From Catenulispora sp. EB89 (GTDB taxonomy: Bacteria > Actinomycetota > Actinomycetes > Streptomycetales > Catenulisporaceae), in contig NZ_JBGCCU010000003.1 of assembly GCF_041261445.1 (NCBI RefSeq), positions 1 to 64,000 on the forward strand: a DNA stretch of 64,000 nucleotides. Reading direction: 5' to 3'. Below the pieces are notes generated by a model. The model saw nothing but the letters and a program-made list of their open reading frames with translations. It was not told the origin of the DNA and did not search any database. Numbering within the stretch: the stretch's first letter is position 1; every line of letters begins with the position of its first letter. The translations under genes were made by a program, and so were the position numbers. This document shows positions 51,069 to 59,853 of this stretch, piece by piece.

Positions 51069-51914
51069 TCAGATCACCGGCGCGACACTGCCGCCGTCCA
51101 CGATGGTCAGGCGCTGAAGCTTCTCCTCGCTCGGGGAACCGGGCTCGGCCATGAAGACCAGCAAGTCCTGGCTCTCGTCGGGATCCATCAGCCGCCAGCT
51201 GTACATCTCCAGCTCGCCCAGCTCCGGGTGCAGGTAGCGCTTGAGCTCGTGATGGTGGGTCACGTCCACCTCGTGCCGGCGCCAGACCTCGGCGAACTCG
51301 GGGCTGACCGCCAGCAGCGCCTCGACGATCTCGCCGGCCGTGCCCGCGGGGTCGGCCGTGTACACCGCCCGCAGATCCACGGTGAAGACCCTGCCGCGAA
51401 GGTCGTGATCCTCAGGTGGATAGATGGCACGTTGCGCCGGATCGGCGAACCAGCGATAGACCAGGTAGCGGGACATGCCGCTGAAACGGGTGTAGTCACC
51501 GAACAGGGCAACCGCCCCGCTGGTCTGCAGCAACGCCTCGCCGAACTGGGAGAACACGATCGCGGGCGTGTCGGCCAGACGCTCGACGATGCGCTGCATG
51601 GCGGGACTGACTCGCTCGTCGCGCAGGACACGCCGGACAGCCGAGTGCCCGCCGAGAGCGAGCAAGTGCTCCCGCTCACTCGGGCTGAGTTTCAGCCCGC
51701 GCGCGAGGGCGTCAAGCATCTGCTCTGACGGCATCGGACCGCGCTGCTGCTCGATCCGGCTGTAGTAGTCGGCCGACATGCCGGCCAGCACCGCGACCTC
51801 CTCGCGGCGCAGCCCACCGGCACGACGCCGGGAGCCACGGGGAAGCCCGACGTCCTCCGGCTGCAGAGCCTCGCGGCGGGCCCGGAGAAAGTCCGCCAGC
51901 AGTACCCGGTCCAT
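51069..51914 (-). CDS. XRE-family regulator with MmyB-like C-terminal domain
   Basis: A 281-aa protein. Residues 1-90 hold the HTH (FLRARREALQPEDVGLPRGSRRRAGGLRREEVAVLAGMSADYYSRIEQQRG). The rest is the MmyB-like ligand-binding domain (VFSQFGEALLQTSGAVALFGDYTRFSGMSRYLVYRWFADP; DVTHHHELKRYLHPELGELEMYSWRLM; FMAEPGSPSEEKL), which binds fatty-acid-like ligands in known structures. Such regulators commonly control adjacent oxidoreductases. It lies on the same strand, upstream of the oxidoreductase and cupin genes. GGACGAGG precedes ATG 51914. Confidence 0.88.
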   Translation of the reverse strand: MDRVLLADFLRARREALQPEDVGLPRGSRRRAGGLRREEVAVLAGMSADYYSRIEQQRGPMPSEQMLDALARGLKLSPSEREHLLALGGHSAVRRVLRDERVSPAMQRIVERLADTPAIVFSQFGEALLQTSGAVALFGDYTRFSGMSRYLVYRWFADPAQRAIYPPEDHDLRGRVFTVDLRAVYTADPAGTAGEIVEALLAVSPEFAEVWRRHEVDVTHHHELKRYLHPELGELEMYSWRLMDPDESQDLLVFMAEPGSPSEEKLQRLTIVDGGSVAPVI

Positions 51915-52154
51915 CGCCTCGTCCGCCTTTTCGGTGGGTGCGGCTGCGTCCGTCGCGAGGTTTGGCAGACCGTGGCGGCGCGGCGCGCATATGGGCCCGG
52001 GCAGTGAGGTCTTCACCGGACAGCGGATCGAACAACACCTCCCGGACGCGATCGACATGCCCGGGAAGACGATCCTACTGCTTTGAATTCGAAGTGCACC
52101 TACGGCTTCCGCGGCGTCGACCGCCAACCAAGACGAACGTCTTCTGCTGTGGAA

Positions 52155-52490
52155 CTACGCGGGGCTTGCTTGGGCGCCTTGGCGGATTTGCTCGTTGAGC
52201 CGCTGGGCTTCTTGCAGCTGGTCTTCCAGGACGATGATGCGGCAGGCGGCGTCGATGGGGGTTCCGGTATCGACGAGTTCGCGGGCGCGGGCGGCCAGGC
52301 GCAGCTGGTAGCGGGAGTAGCGGCGGTGGCCGCCTTCGGAGCGCAGCGGGACGATCAGTTTGGCTTCGCCCAGGGCTCGCAGGAAGGCGGGGGTGGTGCC
52401 GATCATCTCGGCGGCTCGGCCCATGGTGTAGGCCGGGTAGTCGTCATCGTCCAGCCGGTCGGCCGGAGTGGGATCGATACTGCCTGTCAC
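52155..52490 (-). CDS. MerR-family transcriptional regulator (paralogue 2)
   Basis: A 111-aa protein: YTMGRAAEMIGTTPAFLRALGEAKLIVPLRSEGGHRRYSRYQLRLAARARELVDTGTPID, then a short coiled helix (CRIIVLEDQLQEAQRLNEQI). It is about 80% identical to the protein at 25557-25904; the leaders are also related. GAGGTGCAA before GTG 52490 is identical in both. The next gene upstream on this strand is hsp20 (2), separated by the long leader. Confidence 0.85.
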   Translation of the reverse strand: MTGSIDPTPADRLDDDDYPAYTMGRAAEMIGTTPAFLRALGEAKLIVPLRSEGGHRRYSRYQLRLAARARELVDTGTPIDAACRIIVLEDQLQEAQRLNEQIRQGAQASPA

Positions 52491-52966
52491 TTGCACCTCA
52501 TCTGCGCCGGAACGCGGTAAGGGGCCCGGTGCCGTACGGCACCGGGCCCTGAGGAATTAACACCATCTACCTACCGACGTGACGTCGGCTTACTTTCCGC
52601 GCTGGTCTTGTGCCGTGGCGCGGGGATCTCGGACTGCTGACCGGGGACCACCTTCCAATCCGGGGCCTGAAGTGCCCACCCGGACACGAATGTGCCGTCC
52701 GGGCGATCCTGATGGCGTTGCCTCCTGTTCCTACGGGTTGTACTGACCGGGTACTACACATGCGGTACTGCTCGGCAGCTCCGGGCTCTTCCCGGCTGTC
52801 GGTTCCTGCACCTGTACTGCTGGTTTCGGAACCCTATTGCCGTCTTGCTTTGCCGTCTTGCTCGCGCCAGTTCGTGTCTGTCGCGCCTTGTCGACTGCTG
52901 TGCTTACGACAGAAACCATACCCACACAGATCGCGGATGTCTACATCGCTGGCTATAGATTTTCGC
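52491..52966 (-). repeat. Leader of MerR gene 2, inverted copy of 24907-25556
   Basis: Read on the minus strand, this leader follows the same order of landmarks as the copy before MerR gene 1, from GAAAATCTAT (near 52966) to the palindrome, but with a single unit in place of the seven-unit tandem array. No protein-coding gene is certain inside. Conservation is patchy, as in a structured RNA or a set of protein sites. Confidence 0.75.
52522..52549 (-). promoter_or_regulatory. Perfect 28-base palindrome before MerR gene 2
   Basis: Identical to the palindrome at 25488-25515; 32 bases before the MerR start. Confidence 0.7.
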
Positions 52967-53107
52967 GAGCAGTCGGGCGAGGTGTGCTCCGTCCGGTGCA
53001 TGGGCCGAAGACCGGCTGCGTCGGCCAGGCCGTTCTTCCGGTGACCGCCGGAGAGGGGGCGGCCACCGGAAGACGTGGGTGGCGTGTCTTTCGGCCCGCC
53101 GCTCGGG

Positions 53108-53542
53108 TCAGGCGTTGATCGCCTTCTTCTCCCCGGAGGTGGTGATCTCGACCTTGCGGGACTTGGCCTTCTCTGCGACCGGGATGCGCAGGGTGAGCAC
53201 GCCGGCGTCGTAGTCGGCCTTGATGTTCTCGGTGTCGAGGGTGTCGCCGAGGAACAGCTGGCGGGAGAACGCGCCCAGGGGCCGTTCGGAGATCTCCACC
53301 TTCGCCTCGCCCAGGGCGGTGGGACGACGCTCGGCCTTGACGGTGAGTACGTTGCGTTCGACGTCGACGTCGATGGCGTCCAGGGACACGCCGGGCAGGT
53401 CGAAGCAGACCACGAACTCCTCGCCCTCGCGCCAGGCGTCCAGGGGCATCGGGTTCGGGCGGGACCAGGTGCCCGCGGCGGTGGTCCCGAGCAGCTGCTG
53501 GGCGATGCGGTCCAGGTCACGGAACGGGTCGGTGCGCATCAA
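53108..53542 (-). CDS. Hsp20 small heat-shock protein (2), HSP18 type
   Basis: A 144-aa protein with a complete alpha-crystallin domain: [42 protein letters not shown], then [40 protein letters not shown]. The start [20 protein letters not shown] matches actinomycete HSP18 proteins. GGAGGTG precedes ATG 53542. It is divergent from its probable regulator, 116 bases away. It is not closely similar to the Hsp20 at 40818-41246. Confidence 0.93.
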   Translation of the reverse strand: MMRTDPFRDLDRIAQQLLGTTAAGTWSRPNPMPLDAWREGEEFVVCFDLPGVSLDAIDVDVERNVLTVKAERRPTALGEAKVEISERPLGAFSRQLFLGDTLDTENIKADYDAGVLTLRIPVAEKAKSRKVEITTSGEKKAINA

Positions 53543-53601
53543 CATGGGGGTCACCTCCAGGTGAGTGGTCGACCATTGGGGTCGACTCGCTGACAGACAC
53601 C

Positions 53602-53630
53602 GGTATAGCATGTCATCGGAACGACGACAA
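53602..53630 (-). promoter_or_regulatory. Predicted hsp20 (2) promoter
   Basis: On the minus strand TTGTCG (53625-53630) and TATACC (53602-53607) are 17 bases apart, about 60 bases before the hsp20 start. The regulator's operator probably overlaps. Confidence 0.5.
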
Positions 53631-53658
53631 GTGATGGCGTCGCCTAGGAGATGACGCG

Positions 53659-54336
53659 ATGAAAGAAGCACCGAACAGCCAGGCCGCGCCCGGGGACGCC
53701 GGGTTCGACACCGGCGCCGCCCTGGGACAGATCGCCGCAGCGATGCAGGCGATGCACGCCCCGGCCGGCCTTCTGGGAGCCCCGGCGCCGGCGGGGTTGA
53801 GCGCGAACCAGGTGCTGGGCGCCTTGACGCTGCTGCGCGAGCTGCGTACGGAGATAGCCGGCTGGGAGCCGCAGCTGATCGAAGCCGCCCGGGCGTTGAA
53901 CACCAGCTGGGCCGATCTGGCCCCGGCCCTGGGCGTGGCCAGCCGGCAGGCCGCCGAACGACGCTACCTGCGGCTGCGCCCCGCCGCCGACGGAGCCGAA
54001 GGCACCGGAGACCAGCGGGTCGCCGCCGAGCGGGACCGGCGGGCCGGCGACAAGGCCGTCGCCGGGTGGGCCCGGGACAACGCCGCCGGGCTCCGCCAGC
54101 TGGCCGGGCAGATCGGCGCCCTGACGGACCTGGGCGAGCGCGCCGACGAAGACCTCGCCGCGCTGCACACCGCCCTGGGCCGCGACGACGCCGCGGACCT
54201 GTTGGGGCCGCTGGCCGACACCCGAGGCCACCTGGCCTCCGGCCATCCGGGCCTGGCCGAGCAGGTCGGGGCCCTGGACGCCAGCATCGCCGAGGTCCGC
54301 GCCGCCTCCGACCGCAGCCGCCGGCCCGGCACGTAA
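53659..54336 (+). CDS. HSP18 transcriptional-regulator-type protein
   Basis: A 225-aa protein of the family annotated as HSP18 transcriptional regulator beside actinomycete hsp18 genes. It has [50 protein letters not shown], a helix-turn-helix ([20 protein letters not shown]), and a helical C-terminal half with [33 protein letters not shown]. It is divergent from hsp20 (2), which supports the call. AGGAG precedes ATG 53659. Whether it represses or activates is not visible. Confidence 0.85.
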   Translation: MKEAPNSQAAPGDAGFDTGAALGQIAAAMQAMHAPAGLLGAPAPAGLSANQVLGALTLLRELRTEIAGWEPQLIEAARALNTSWADLAPALGVASRQAAERRYLRLRPAADGAEGTGDQRVAAERDRRAGDKAVAGWARDNAAGLRQLAGQIGALTDLGERADEDLAALHTALGRDDAADLLGPLADTRGHLASGHPGLAEQVGALDASIAEVRAASDRSRRPGT

Positions 54337-54377
54337 GCACCACCGGACACGTTCCATCCAGGACAGGAGGGTTGATC

Positions 54378-54779
54378 ATGGTGCGTTTCGAGTCGTTCAT
54401 GGAGCAGGTGATCGATCGCGGTGAATACCGCAGCCCTGATGAGGCGGACCGAGCCGCCCGGGTGGTGCTGGCACTTCTGGGCGCGCACCTGATCGGCCGT
54501 ACCCGGGCTCAGCTGGCCGCGTCGCTGCCGGAGACGTTCGCGTTGATCCTGCTCAACCCGCTGCCGGCCGCCCAGCCGCTGAACGCCGAGCGTTTCGTAC
54601 GCGCCACCGCCGCCTGGATCGAAGGCGCCACCGAGGCCACGGCGCTGTGGGACATCGGCGCGGTGCTGTCGGTGGTCGCCGACATCGCAGGTCCCGACCT
54701 GATGGCCCAGGTACTGCTGCAACTGCCCACGGACTGGCCGCCGCTGTTCGGTATGCCCGAACCCGCCGACACCGCCTGA
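54378..54779 (+). CDS. DUF2267-family protein
   Basis: A 133-aa protein: [56 protein letters not shown], then the family continues with [52 protein letters not shown]. This matches DUF2267 proteins, helical bundles frequent in actinomycete stress islands and of unknown activity. GGAGG precedes ATG 54378. It is cotranscribed with the HSP18-type regulator 41 bases upstream. Confidence 0.82.
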   Translation: MVRFESFMEQVIDRGEYRSPDEADRAARVVLALLGAHLIGRTRAQLAASLPETFALILLNPLPAAQPLNAERFVRATAAWIEGATEATALWDIGAVLSVVADIAGPDLMAQVLLQLPTDWPPLFGMPEPADTA

Positions 54780-55070
54780 ACCCGACCCACCAACGGCCGG
54801 CGGGCACATCCCATCACGCGGCAGGCCCGGCTGTCGTCTCGCCTCACCACCTCACCGGCCTGCGCGACGCCCACACCACGAACCCCGACGACCCGGCCCT
54901 GCCCGACCCCGCCCGCTTCGCGAAACTGCTCACCGACCGCCTGGCCCACGCCGTGTAACAACAACTACGGCCACAGCACACACGCGGTGCGGCCCACCCG
55001 ACCAACGGGCCGCACCAGCCGCTCAACCACCAGCCCCACGCCCGACCGCGACAACACTCCCGTGACCACC

Positions 55071-55490
55071 ATGACCGTTTCGATGCTCGCCGTTCCCACC
55101 ATGAGCAGCCGCCATCATCTGCTGCCCGCGCTGGAGGCCGCCGTCCACGCCTCCCGCGAGGCCCACGAAGCCACCCGCTCCCACACCGACACAGTTCTGG
55201 CCTGCCAGCACCTGCCCGCCGAGGTCTACCAGTACGCGCCCCACCTGTCGCACGCCACGAACACCCTCACCGCCGCCGGCCGCGCCGTGACCGTAGCCAC
55301 CGGCGATGCCACCGCCAACCCCACGCCCGACAACCTCCACGCACTACGCCGCGCCACCGCCGAACTGACCGCCGCCACCGCCGCCCTGCGCTACCAGACC
55401 GCAGCCCTGGCGACCGCCGCCAGCTGGTTCAGCACGCCGACCGCGCTGCCACCAACCGACGCCGCCCCCGAAGGAGGGCAGCCGCTGTGA
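55071..55490 (+). CDS. Hypothetical helical protein
   Basis: A protein of about 139 aa. I do not recognise it. Ala/Thr/His-rich amphipathic helices dominate: RHHLLPALEAAVHASREAHEATRSHTDTVLACQHLPAEVYQYAPHLSHATNTLTAAGRAV, then DNLHALRRATAELTAATAALRYQTAALATAASWF. No membrane spans. The start is unsure: GTG 55062, ATG 55071, ATG 55083 and ATG 55101 are all possible. Its stop overlaps the next gene's GTG, so the pair is coupled. The preceding 54780-55060 has an open tail (DPARFAKLLTDRLAHAV, stop 54958) that may be a short separate gene. Confidence 0.6.
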   Translation: MTVSMLAVPTMSSRHHLLPALEAAVHASREAHEATRSHTDTVLACQHLPAEVYQYAPHLSHATNTLTAAGRAVTVATGDATANPTPDNLHALRRATAELTAATAALRYQTAALATAASWFSTPTALPPTDAAPEGGQPL

Positions 55491-55798
55491 CAGCCACACT
55501 CACGCTGGCCGAGACCACCGCACCATGCGCCCGACCGACTGTGCTCACGGTGTTCCTCAACGGCGCCCCGCAGATCACCACCGACGAACGCTTCACCCGC
55601 CACCAACACGCCGACGGGGCCATCAACTGGGACGGCATCCTGGCCGAACCGGGCTGGAGCACCGGACAACGCATACTGATCAAGCTCGCCGCCGCGTTGA
55701 CCGGAAATCAGCACCTACCCCCCGACAACCTGAGCGCACACCTGACTCGCCAGCAAACAGACCTCGTACTCGCGATGTGCCGAACAGCGCGGCTATAG
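55487..55798 (+). CDS. Hypothetical protein (103 aa)
   Basis: I do not recognise the family. LTVFLNGAPQITTDERFTRHQHADGAINWDGILAEPGWSTGQRILIKLAAALTGN looks like a compact alpha-beta domain, followed by a helix (LTRQQTDLVLAMCRTARL). The start is GTG at 55487, overlapping the preceding stop, with AAGGAGGG upstream. The pattern WDGIL...GWSTGQRILIKLAAAL suggests a small actinomycete-specific family. It closes the run of genes starting at the HSP18-type regulator. Confidence 0.65.
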   Translation: MTATLTLAETTAPCARPTVLTVFLNGAPQITTDERFTRHQHADGAINWDGILAEPGWSTGQRILIKLAAALTGNQHLPPDNLSAHLTRQQTDLVLAMCRTARL

Positions 55799-55838
55799 CC
55801 CGTGGACAGATGCGGGGCCGCATCATGGACGCTGCCGG

Positions 55839-58373
55839 CTATCCGGCCGCCAGAAGGTTCGCGCAGCGGATCAGCCCGATGTGGGAGTAGGCCTGGGGGT
55901 GGTTGCCCAGCGATCGTTCGGCGATCGGATCGTACTGTTCGGGCAGGAGACCGGTCGGTCCGGCGGCGCTGACGATCTCGGTGAACAGCTCCACGGCCTC
56001 GTCGCGGCGGCCGGCGAGGAGGTAGGCCTCGATCAGCCAGGCCGCGCAGATGTGGAATCCGCCCTCGCCGCCGGGCAGGCCGTCGTCGCGTCGGTAGCGA
56101 TACACCGTCGACCCGCTGCGAAGTTCTGACTCAATGGCCGTCACCGTCTGCTGGAATCGTTCGTCAGCCGGGTCTATCAGCCCGCTGAGTCCGACGAACA
56201 GCGAGGCGGCGTCCAGGTCCGTGCCGTCGTAGGCGGTGGTGAACGCCTGGACCTCCTCGTTCCAGCCGTTCTCCAGGACGTCGGACCGGATCTCGTCGCG
56301 CAGCGCCTCCCAGCCCGCCGGGATCTCGCGGCCGTAGTCGCGGGCGAGGGTGACCCCGCGGTCCATGGTCACCCAGCACATCACCCGCGAGTAGACCCGG
56401 TGCCGCGGCGTGTGGCGCTCCTCCCAGATCCCGTGGTCGGCCTCGTTCCAGCGGCGCGAGACCGCCTCGGCCATCGCCTGCACCAGCCGCCAGTCCTCGT
56501 CCCGCAGTCCTCCGCGCGCCTCGGCCAGGGTCCGCACCAGCTCCACCACCGGACCGAACACGTCCAGCTGCACCTGGTGGTTGGCCAGGTTCCCCACCCG
56601 CACCGGACGCGACCCCGCGTAGCCCGGCAGCGACTCGATCACCGCCTCCGCGCCGATCACGGTGCCGGCCAGCGTGTACAGCGGGTGCAGCCACTCCGGG
56701 CCCGCGAGGGTGTCCAGCACCCCGTGCAGCCAGCGCAGGTAGCCTTCGGCCTCCTCGACCGATCCCAGGTGGACCAGTTCGCGCACGGTCATCGCGGCGT
56801 CGCGGATCCAGCAGTAGCGGTAGTCCCAGTTGCGGACGCCGCCGATGTCCTCCGGCAGCGACGTCGTCGCCGCGGCCAGCACGGCGCCGGTGTCGGCGTT
56901 CACCAGACCCCGCAGCGTCAGCGCCGAGCGCAGCACCAGATCGGTCTGGACTCCGGGAAGACTGAGCTTCGAGGCCCAGTCAGCCCAATACCTGCCCGCA
57001 TGGTCCCGCCGTTGCAACTCGGGCAGTTCGTGATCGTCCAGCTCGGTCGAGCCGCACCGCAGCTCCAGCACGATCGGATTCCCGGGCGAGGGCTGGACCA
57101 GGGCGGAGGCCGTCTCATGCTGACCGTCCGAAGTGATCGTCCAGGCGACGCCGGGAGAGCGCAGCACGAACGGCTCCGACGTGCCGACCACGCGCAGGCC
57201 GCCGTCCTCCGCGACCAGCGTCACCGGCACCCCGCCGAACTCCGGACGCGGCGCGAACGTCACCTCCGCGGGCGCCTCCCCGGAGATCACCCGCACGAGG
57301 TTCGTCTGGTGCGGCGGGCTGTACGGTTCGAGGTAGTCGGTGACCAGCAGGCGTGACCAGCGGGTCTCGACGGTCATGGTGTTCGGAAGGTAGCGCTGGC
57401 CCAGCGGCAGGCCGTTGCGGTTCGGCTTGATCGAGAAGCACCCCGCACCCGGTCCGCCGAGCAGATCGGCGAACACCGCGGGCGCGTCGGGGCCCGGGTG
57501 GCACAGCCAGGTCAGTCTGGCGTCCGGGGTGAGCAGCGCCACCGACCGCTCGTTGGCGAGCATCGACAGCCGCTCGATCGGCATCGCGGACTCCCCGTAG
57601 AGCCAGTTCCGCCGCTCCTCCAGCAGGAACGCCAGCAGGAGCGCGACGTCCGCGGCCTCCGGGACACGGTAGGTGGCCAGCGACTCGCCTTCTCCGACCT
57701 TGATGCCGACATCCGGGCCCGCCAGCCGCGCGAACGCCTTCTCGTCGGTGACGTCGTCGCCCAGGAAGACCGTCGCGGTCGCGCCCGCCTGATGGCGCAT
57801 GAAGTCCAGCGCCTCGCCCTTGTCGGTGCGGATGACCGCGAGCTCGACGACCTCCTTGCCATCGGTGGTCGACACACCCTCCCAGGTGGACGGCCCACGG
57901 TGCACCTCAGCCAGGACTCTGCGACCCGCCTGGTACTCGGCCCGGCGGACGTGCACCGCGATGCTGGCGGGCTTGACCTCCAACGTCACGCCCGGCACGT
58001 CGAGCACCAGCCTCTCAAGCTCCGCCTGCAGGCGGTGGAACAGCTCGCGGGGCCCCGGCTCGATGGCGTGGACGAAGCCGATGTCGAACTCCGAACCATG
58101 ACTGCCGACCAGGTGCACCTCGGCCGGCAGCCGCGACAGCGTGGCCAGGTCACGCAGGGCGCGGCCGGAGATGACCACGGTGGTCGTCTCATGCAGCGAA
58201 GCCAGGGACCGGAGCGCGCCGACCGACTCCGGAAGCGGCCGGGCCTCCTCCGGATTCAACGTGATGGGGGCAAGCGTGCCGTCGTAGTCGCAGGCAACCA
58301 ACAGACGCGGGGTCCGAGCGATCTGGACGATGGCGCGTCGCAGCTCGGCGGGAAGGGCCTCAGCGGGCAACAC
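55839..58373 (-). CDS. Trehalose-6-phosphate phosphatase / GH15 trehalase-like fusion
   Basis: An 844-aa fusion. Residues 1-245 are an OtsB-type HAD phosphatase (ACDYDGTLAPI with Asp29 and Asp31; VVISGR; GSHGSE; FLGDDVTDEKAF). Residues about 255-844 match glycoside hydrolase 15 proteins of the trehalase/glucoamylase group (NWDYRYCWIRDAAMTVRELV; EADHGIWEERHTPRHRVYSRVMCWVTMDRG; PEQYDPIAERSLGNHPQAYSHIGLI with catalytic Glu regions). Joining a trehalose-making phosphatase to a trehalose-splitting hydrolase is notable. A GTG start follows AGGAG closely. Three 18-bp repeats lie just upstream. Confidence 0.9.
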   Translation of the reverse strand: MLPAEALPAELRRAIVQIARTPRLLVACDYDGTLAPITLNPEEARPLPESVGALRSLASLHETTTVVISGRALRDLATLSRLPAEVHLVGSHGSEFDIGFVHAIEPGPRELFHRLQAELERLVLDVPGVTLEVKPASIAVHVRRAEYQAGRRVLAEVHRGPSTWEGVSTTDGKEVVELAVIRTDKGEALDFMRHQAGATATVFLGDDVTDEKAFARLAGPDVGIKVGEGESLATYRVPEAADVALLLAFLLEERRNWLYGESAMPIERLSMLANERSVALLTPDARLTWLCHPGPDAPAVFADLLGGPGAGCFSIKPNRNGLPLGQRYLPNTMTVETRWSRLLVTDYLEPYSPPHQTNLVRVISGEAPAEVTFAPRPEFGGVPVTLVAEDGGLRVVGTSEPFVLRSPGVAWTITSDGQHETASALVQPSPGNPIVLELRCGSTELDDHELPELQRRDHAGRYWADWASKLSLPGVQTDLVLRSALTLRGLVNADTGAVLAAATTSLPEDIGGVRNWDYRYCWIRDAAMTVRELVHLGSVEEAEGYLRWLHGVLDTLAGPEWLHPLYTLAGTVIGAEAVIESLPGYAGSRPVRVGNLANHQVQLDVFGPVVELVRTLAEARGGLRDEDWRLVQAMAEAVSRRWNEADHGIWEERHTPRHRVYSRVMCWVTMDRGVTLARDYGREIPAGWEALRDEIRSDVLENGWNEEVQAFTTAYDGTDLDAASLFVGLSGLIDPADERFQQTVTAIESELRSGSTVYRYRRDDGLPGGEGGFHICAAWLIEAYLLAGRRDEAVELFTEIVSAAGPTGLLPEQYDPIAERSLGNHPQAYSHIGLIRCANLLAAG

Positions 58374-58386
58374 AGCTCCTCAGGGA

Positions 58387-58440
58387 GTTCGAGTTCGACG
58401 GCGGGTTCGAGTTCGTGGGCAGGTTCGAGTTCGTGGGCGG
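58387..58440 (-). repeat. Three 18-bp tandem repeats in the fusion-gene leader
   Basis: GTTCGAGTTCGTGGGCGG-like units at 58387-58404, 58405-58422 and 58423-58440, starting 14 bases upstream of the start codon. GTTCGAGTTC within each unit could be a protein binding site. Confidence 0.8.
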
Positions 58441-58559
58441 GTTCGGTGCGGATCGGGGAAGTCGCCTTGACCCGTCCATCATCGCGGACCGCGGTGGCCG
58501 CGATGCAGATGTGTCCGTATCTCGCCAAACGGCCCGCGCGCGCCGGGGATTCAATTTCG

Positions 58560-58640
58560 GCCGATGGGCTGCTGCTTCGTGATCTCCGCCATGGCTTCGG
58601 CCTGTCCTTCGAGCACGTTCTGGTTCTCGAAGCTGTAGGT
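58560..58640 (-). pseudogene. Unassigned gene fragment
   Basis: The minus strand reads FENQNVLEGQAEAMAEITKQQ then PIGRN and a stop. It resembles the end of a real protein but lacks a start. Family not identified. Confidence 0.35.
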
Positions 58641-58735
58641 CGGATTCGTTGAAGACTCTCCTTGATGGCGCGGCGCTCGTCCATGGCGCGATAGGCCTCG
58701 GCGGCCTGTTTGAGCGGCAGGTCGTTCCTGGCGTG
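58632..58735 (-). pseudogene. C-terminal relic of an MDR-type alcohol dehydrogenase
   Basis: The minus strand reads NDLPLKQAAEAYRAMDERRAIKESLQRI, which follows the ...LPLxxAxEAYRxMDERKAIKxLLRP ending of medium-chain alcohol dehydrogenases. The rest of the gene is missing. The intact oxidoreductase at 49833-50777 is a related family member but not an obvious source. Confidence 0.5.
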
Positions 58736-58760
58736 GCCTGGTGCTACCTGGTACGCGCCG

Positions 58761-59159
58761 TCAGCGGGTACTGCGGCGCGGGCCGTTGTATTCGATGTCC
58801 GTGACGTGCTCGAGCCAGGCGACCTCGTCGCCTTCCCACAGCGCGAGGTGCGCCATGAACCGGTCGGGGGCGGCGCCGTGCCAGTGCTCCTCGCCGGCCG
58901 GGGTGAACACGACGTCGCCGGGGTGGGCTTCGACGATCTCGCCGCCGCGGGCTTGGATCAGCGCGATGCCCTCGACGATGTACAGGGTCTGGCCCAGCCC
59001 GTGGGAGTGCCACGCGGTGCGGGCGCCGGGGGCGAAGCGGACCATGTTCGTCCGGACCCGGGAGGGATCGTCGCCGCGGTAGATCACATCCGCCCAGGCA
59101 TCGCCGGTGAACATCTCCGCGGGCAGCTTCATGGTCGCGGGGCGCTTGAGGATCTCCAT
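58761..59159 (-). CDS. Cupin-domain protein (2)
   Basis: A 132-aa protein: RFAPGARTAWHSHGLGQTLYIVEGIALIQARGGEIVEAHPGDVVFTPAGEEHWHGAAPD. Cupin motif 1 (H-x-H) and motif 2 (Pro-x-H-x-His) are complete. It is of the type often found with carboxymuconolactone decarboxylase (CMD) genes; a CMD relic lies directly upstream. It appears to be the only intact gene in this decaying patch. The leader has GAAGAGAGAAGAG before ATG 59159. Confidence 0.87.
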   Translation of the reverse strand: MEILKRPATMKLPAEMFTGDAWADVIYRGDDPSRVRTNMVRFAPGARTAWHSHGLGQTLYIVEGIALIQARGGEIVEAHPGDVVFTPAGEEHWHGAAPDRFMAHLALWEGDEVAWLEHVTDIEYNGPRRSTR

Positions 59160-59212
59160 GGTGGCGCTCTTCTCTCTTCGTCGGGGGATCGTTGGCTTGG
59201 AACAGAAGTCGG

Positions 59213-59365
59213 CTACTCGGCGGCGGGCTGCTCAACGATCGCGTGCAACTGGTTGATCGCGGTCATCGCGCTCGGCCATCCGGCGTAGAAGGCCAGGTGG
59301 GTGATGGCCTCGGCCAGCTCTTGCTCACTCAGCCCGTTCTTGAGGCGGCAGGTGTTGAATCTCGC
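59213..59365 (-). pseudogene. C-terminal relic of a carboxymuconolactone decarboxylase-family gene
   Basis: The minus strand reads LKNGLSEQELAEAITHLAFYAGWPSAMTAINQLHAIVEQPAAE then stop. NGLSxxELxExITHLAFYAGWPxAM is diagnostic of the C-terminal helices of CMD/AhpD-like proteins. The N-terminal half, including any redox Cys, is absent. Confidence 0.65.
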
Positions 59366-59464
59366 TCCGACCACTACTCAACCGGCGATCCCGACGACGT
59401 GGGAGTCACGCTCGAAAGGGGTAACGGCAGGGACTCCCAACCGCGGCTCCACCACCCCGAACGG

Positions 59465-59707
59465 TCAAGCGGTGCGGTCGGCCGGTTCGGCGGGGTCGTC
59501 GGAGGGTTCAGGTGTCGCGCTCCAGCTCGCCAGCAGCGCCAACGCGTCTGCGGTCGGCTGCCGGGCTCGGCGCTGTAGACGGCGAGGGTCTGGCCGGTTT
59601 CGGTCGGCAGCTGCAGAGTCTCGTGGTCGAGGTCCAGCGCCCCGAAGACCGGGTGATGCAGCCACTTCTTCTCCTGCCGGAAGACGTAGACGTCGTGGGC
59701 CGCCCAT
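59465..59707 (-). pseudogene. Frameshifted C-terminal relic of an XRE/MmyB regulator
   Basis: One frame gives WLHHPVFGALDLDHETLQL then TGQTLAVYSAEPGS; after a single-base deletion the next frame continues TADALALLASWSATPEPSDD and stops at 59465. This is the end of MmyB-domain regulators (...LVVYTAEPGSPSADALALLASW). The HTH half is missing. It resembles the family of the intact gene at 51069-51914. Confidence 0.65.
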
Positions 59708-59853
59708 CAGGGGCCTTAGTCCCAGGTCAGGCTCAGCCCGGACGCCTGTGAAAAGAGGGCTGTCGGTGGCATGCCGTTAAATCCGTCGTCCCAAGACTGC
59801 CATCGCTACGATCCGGTCACGCGACTACGGAGCCCGCGGCGAAAGGGAACGAC

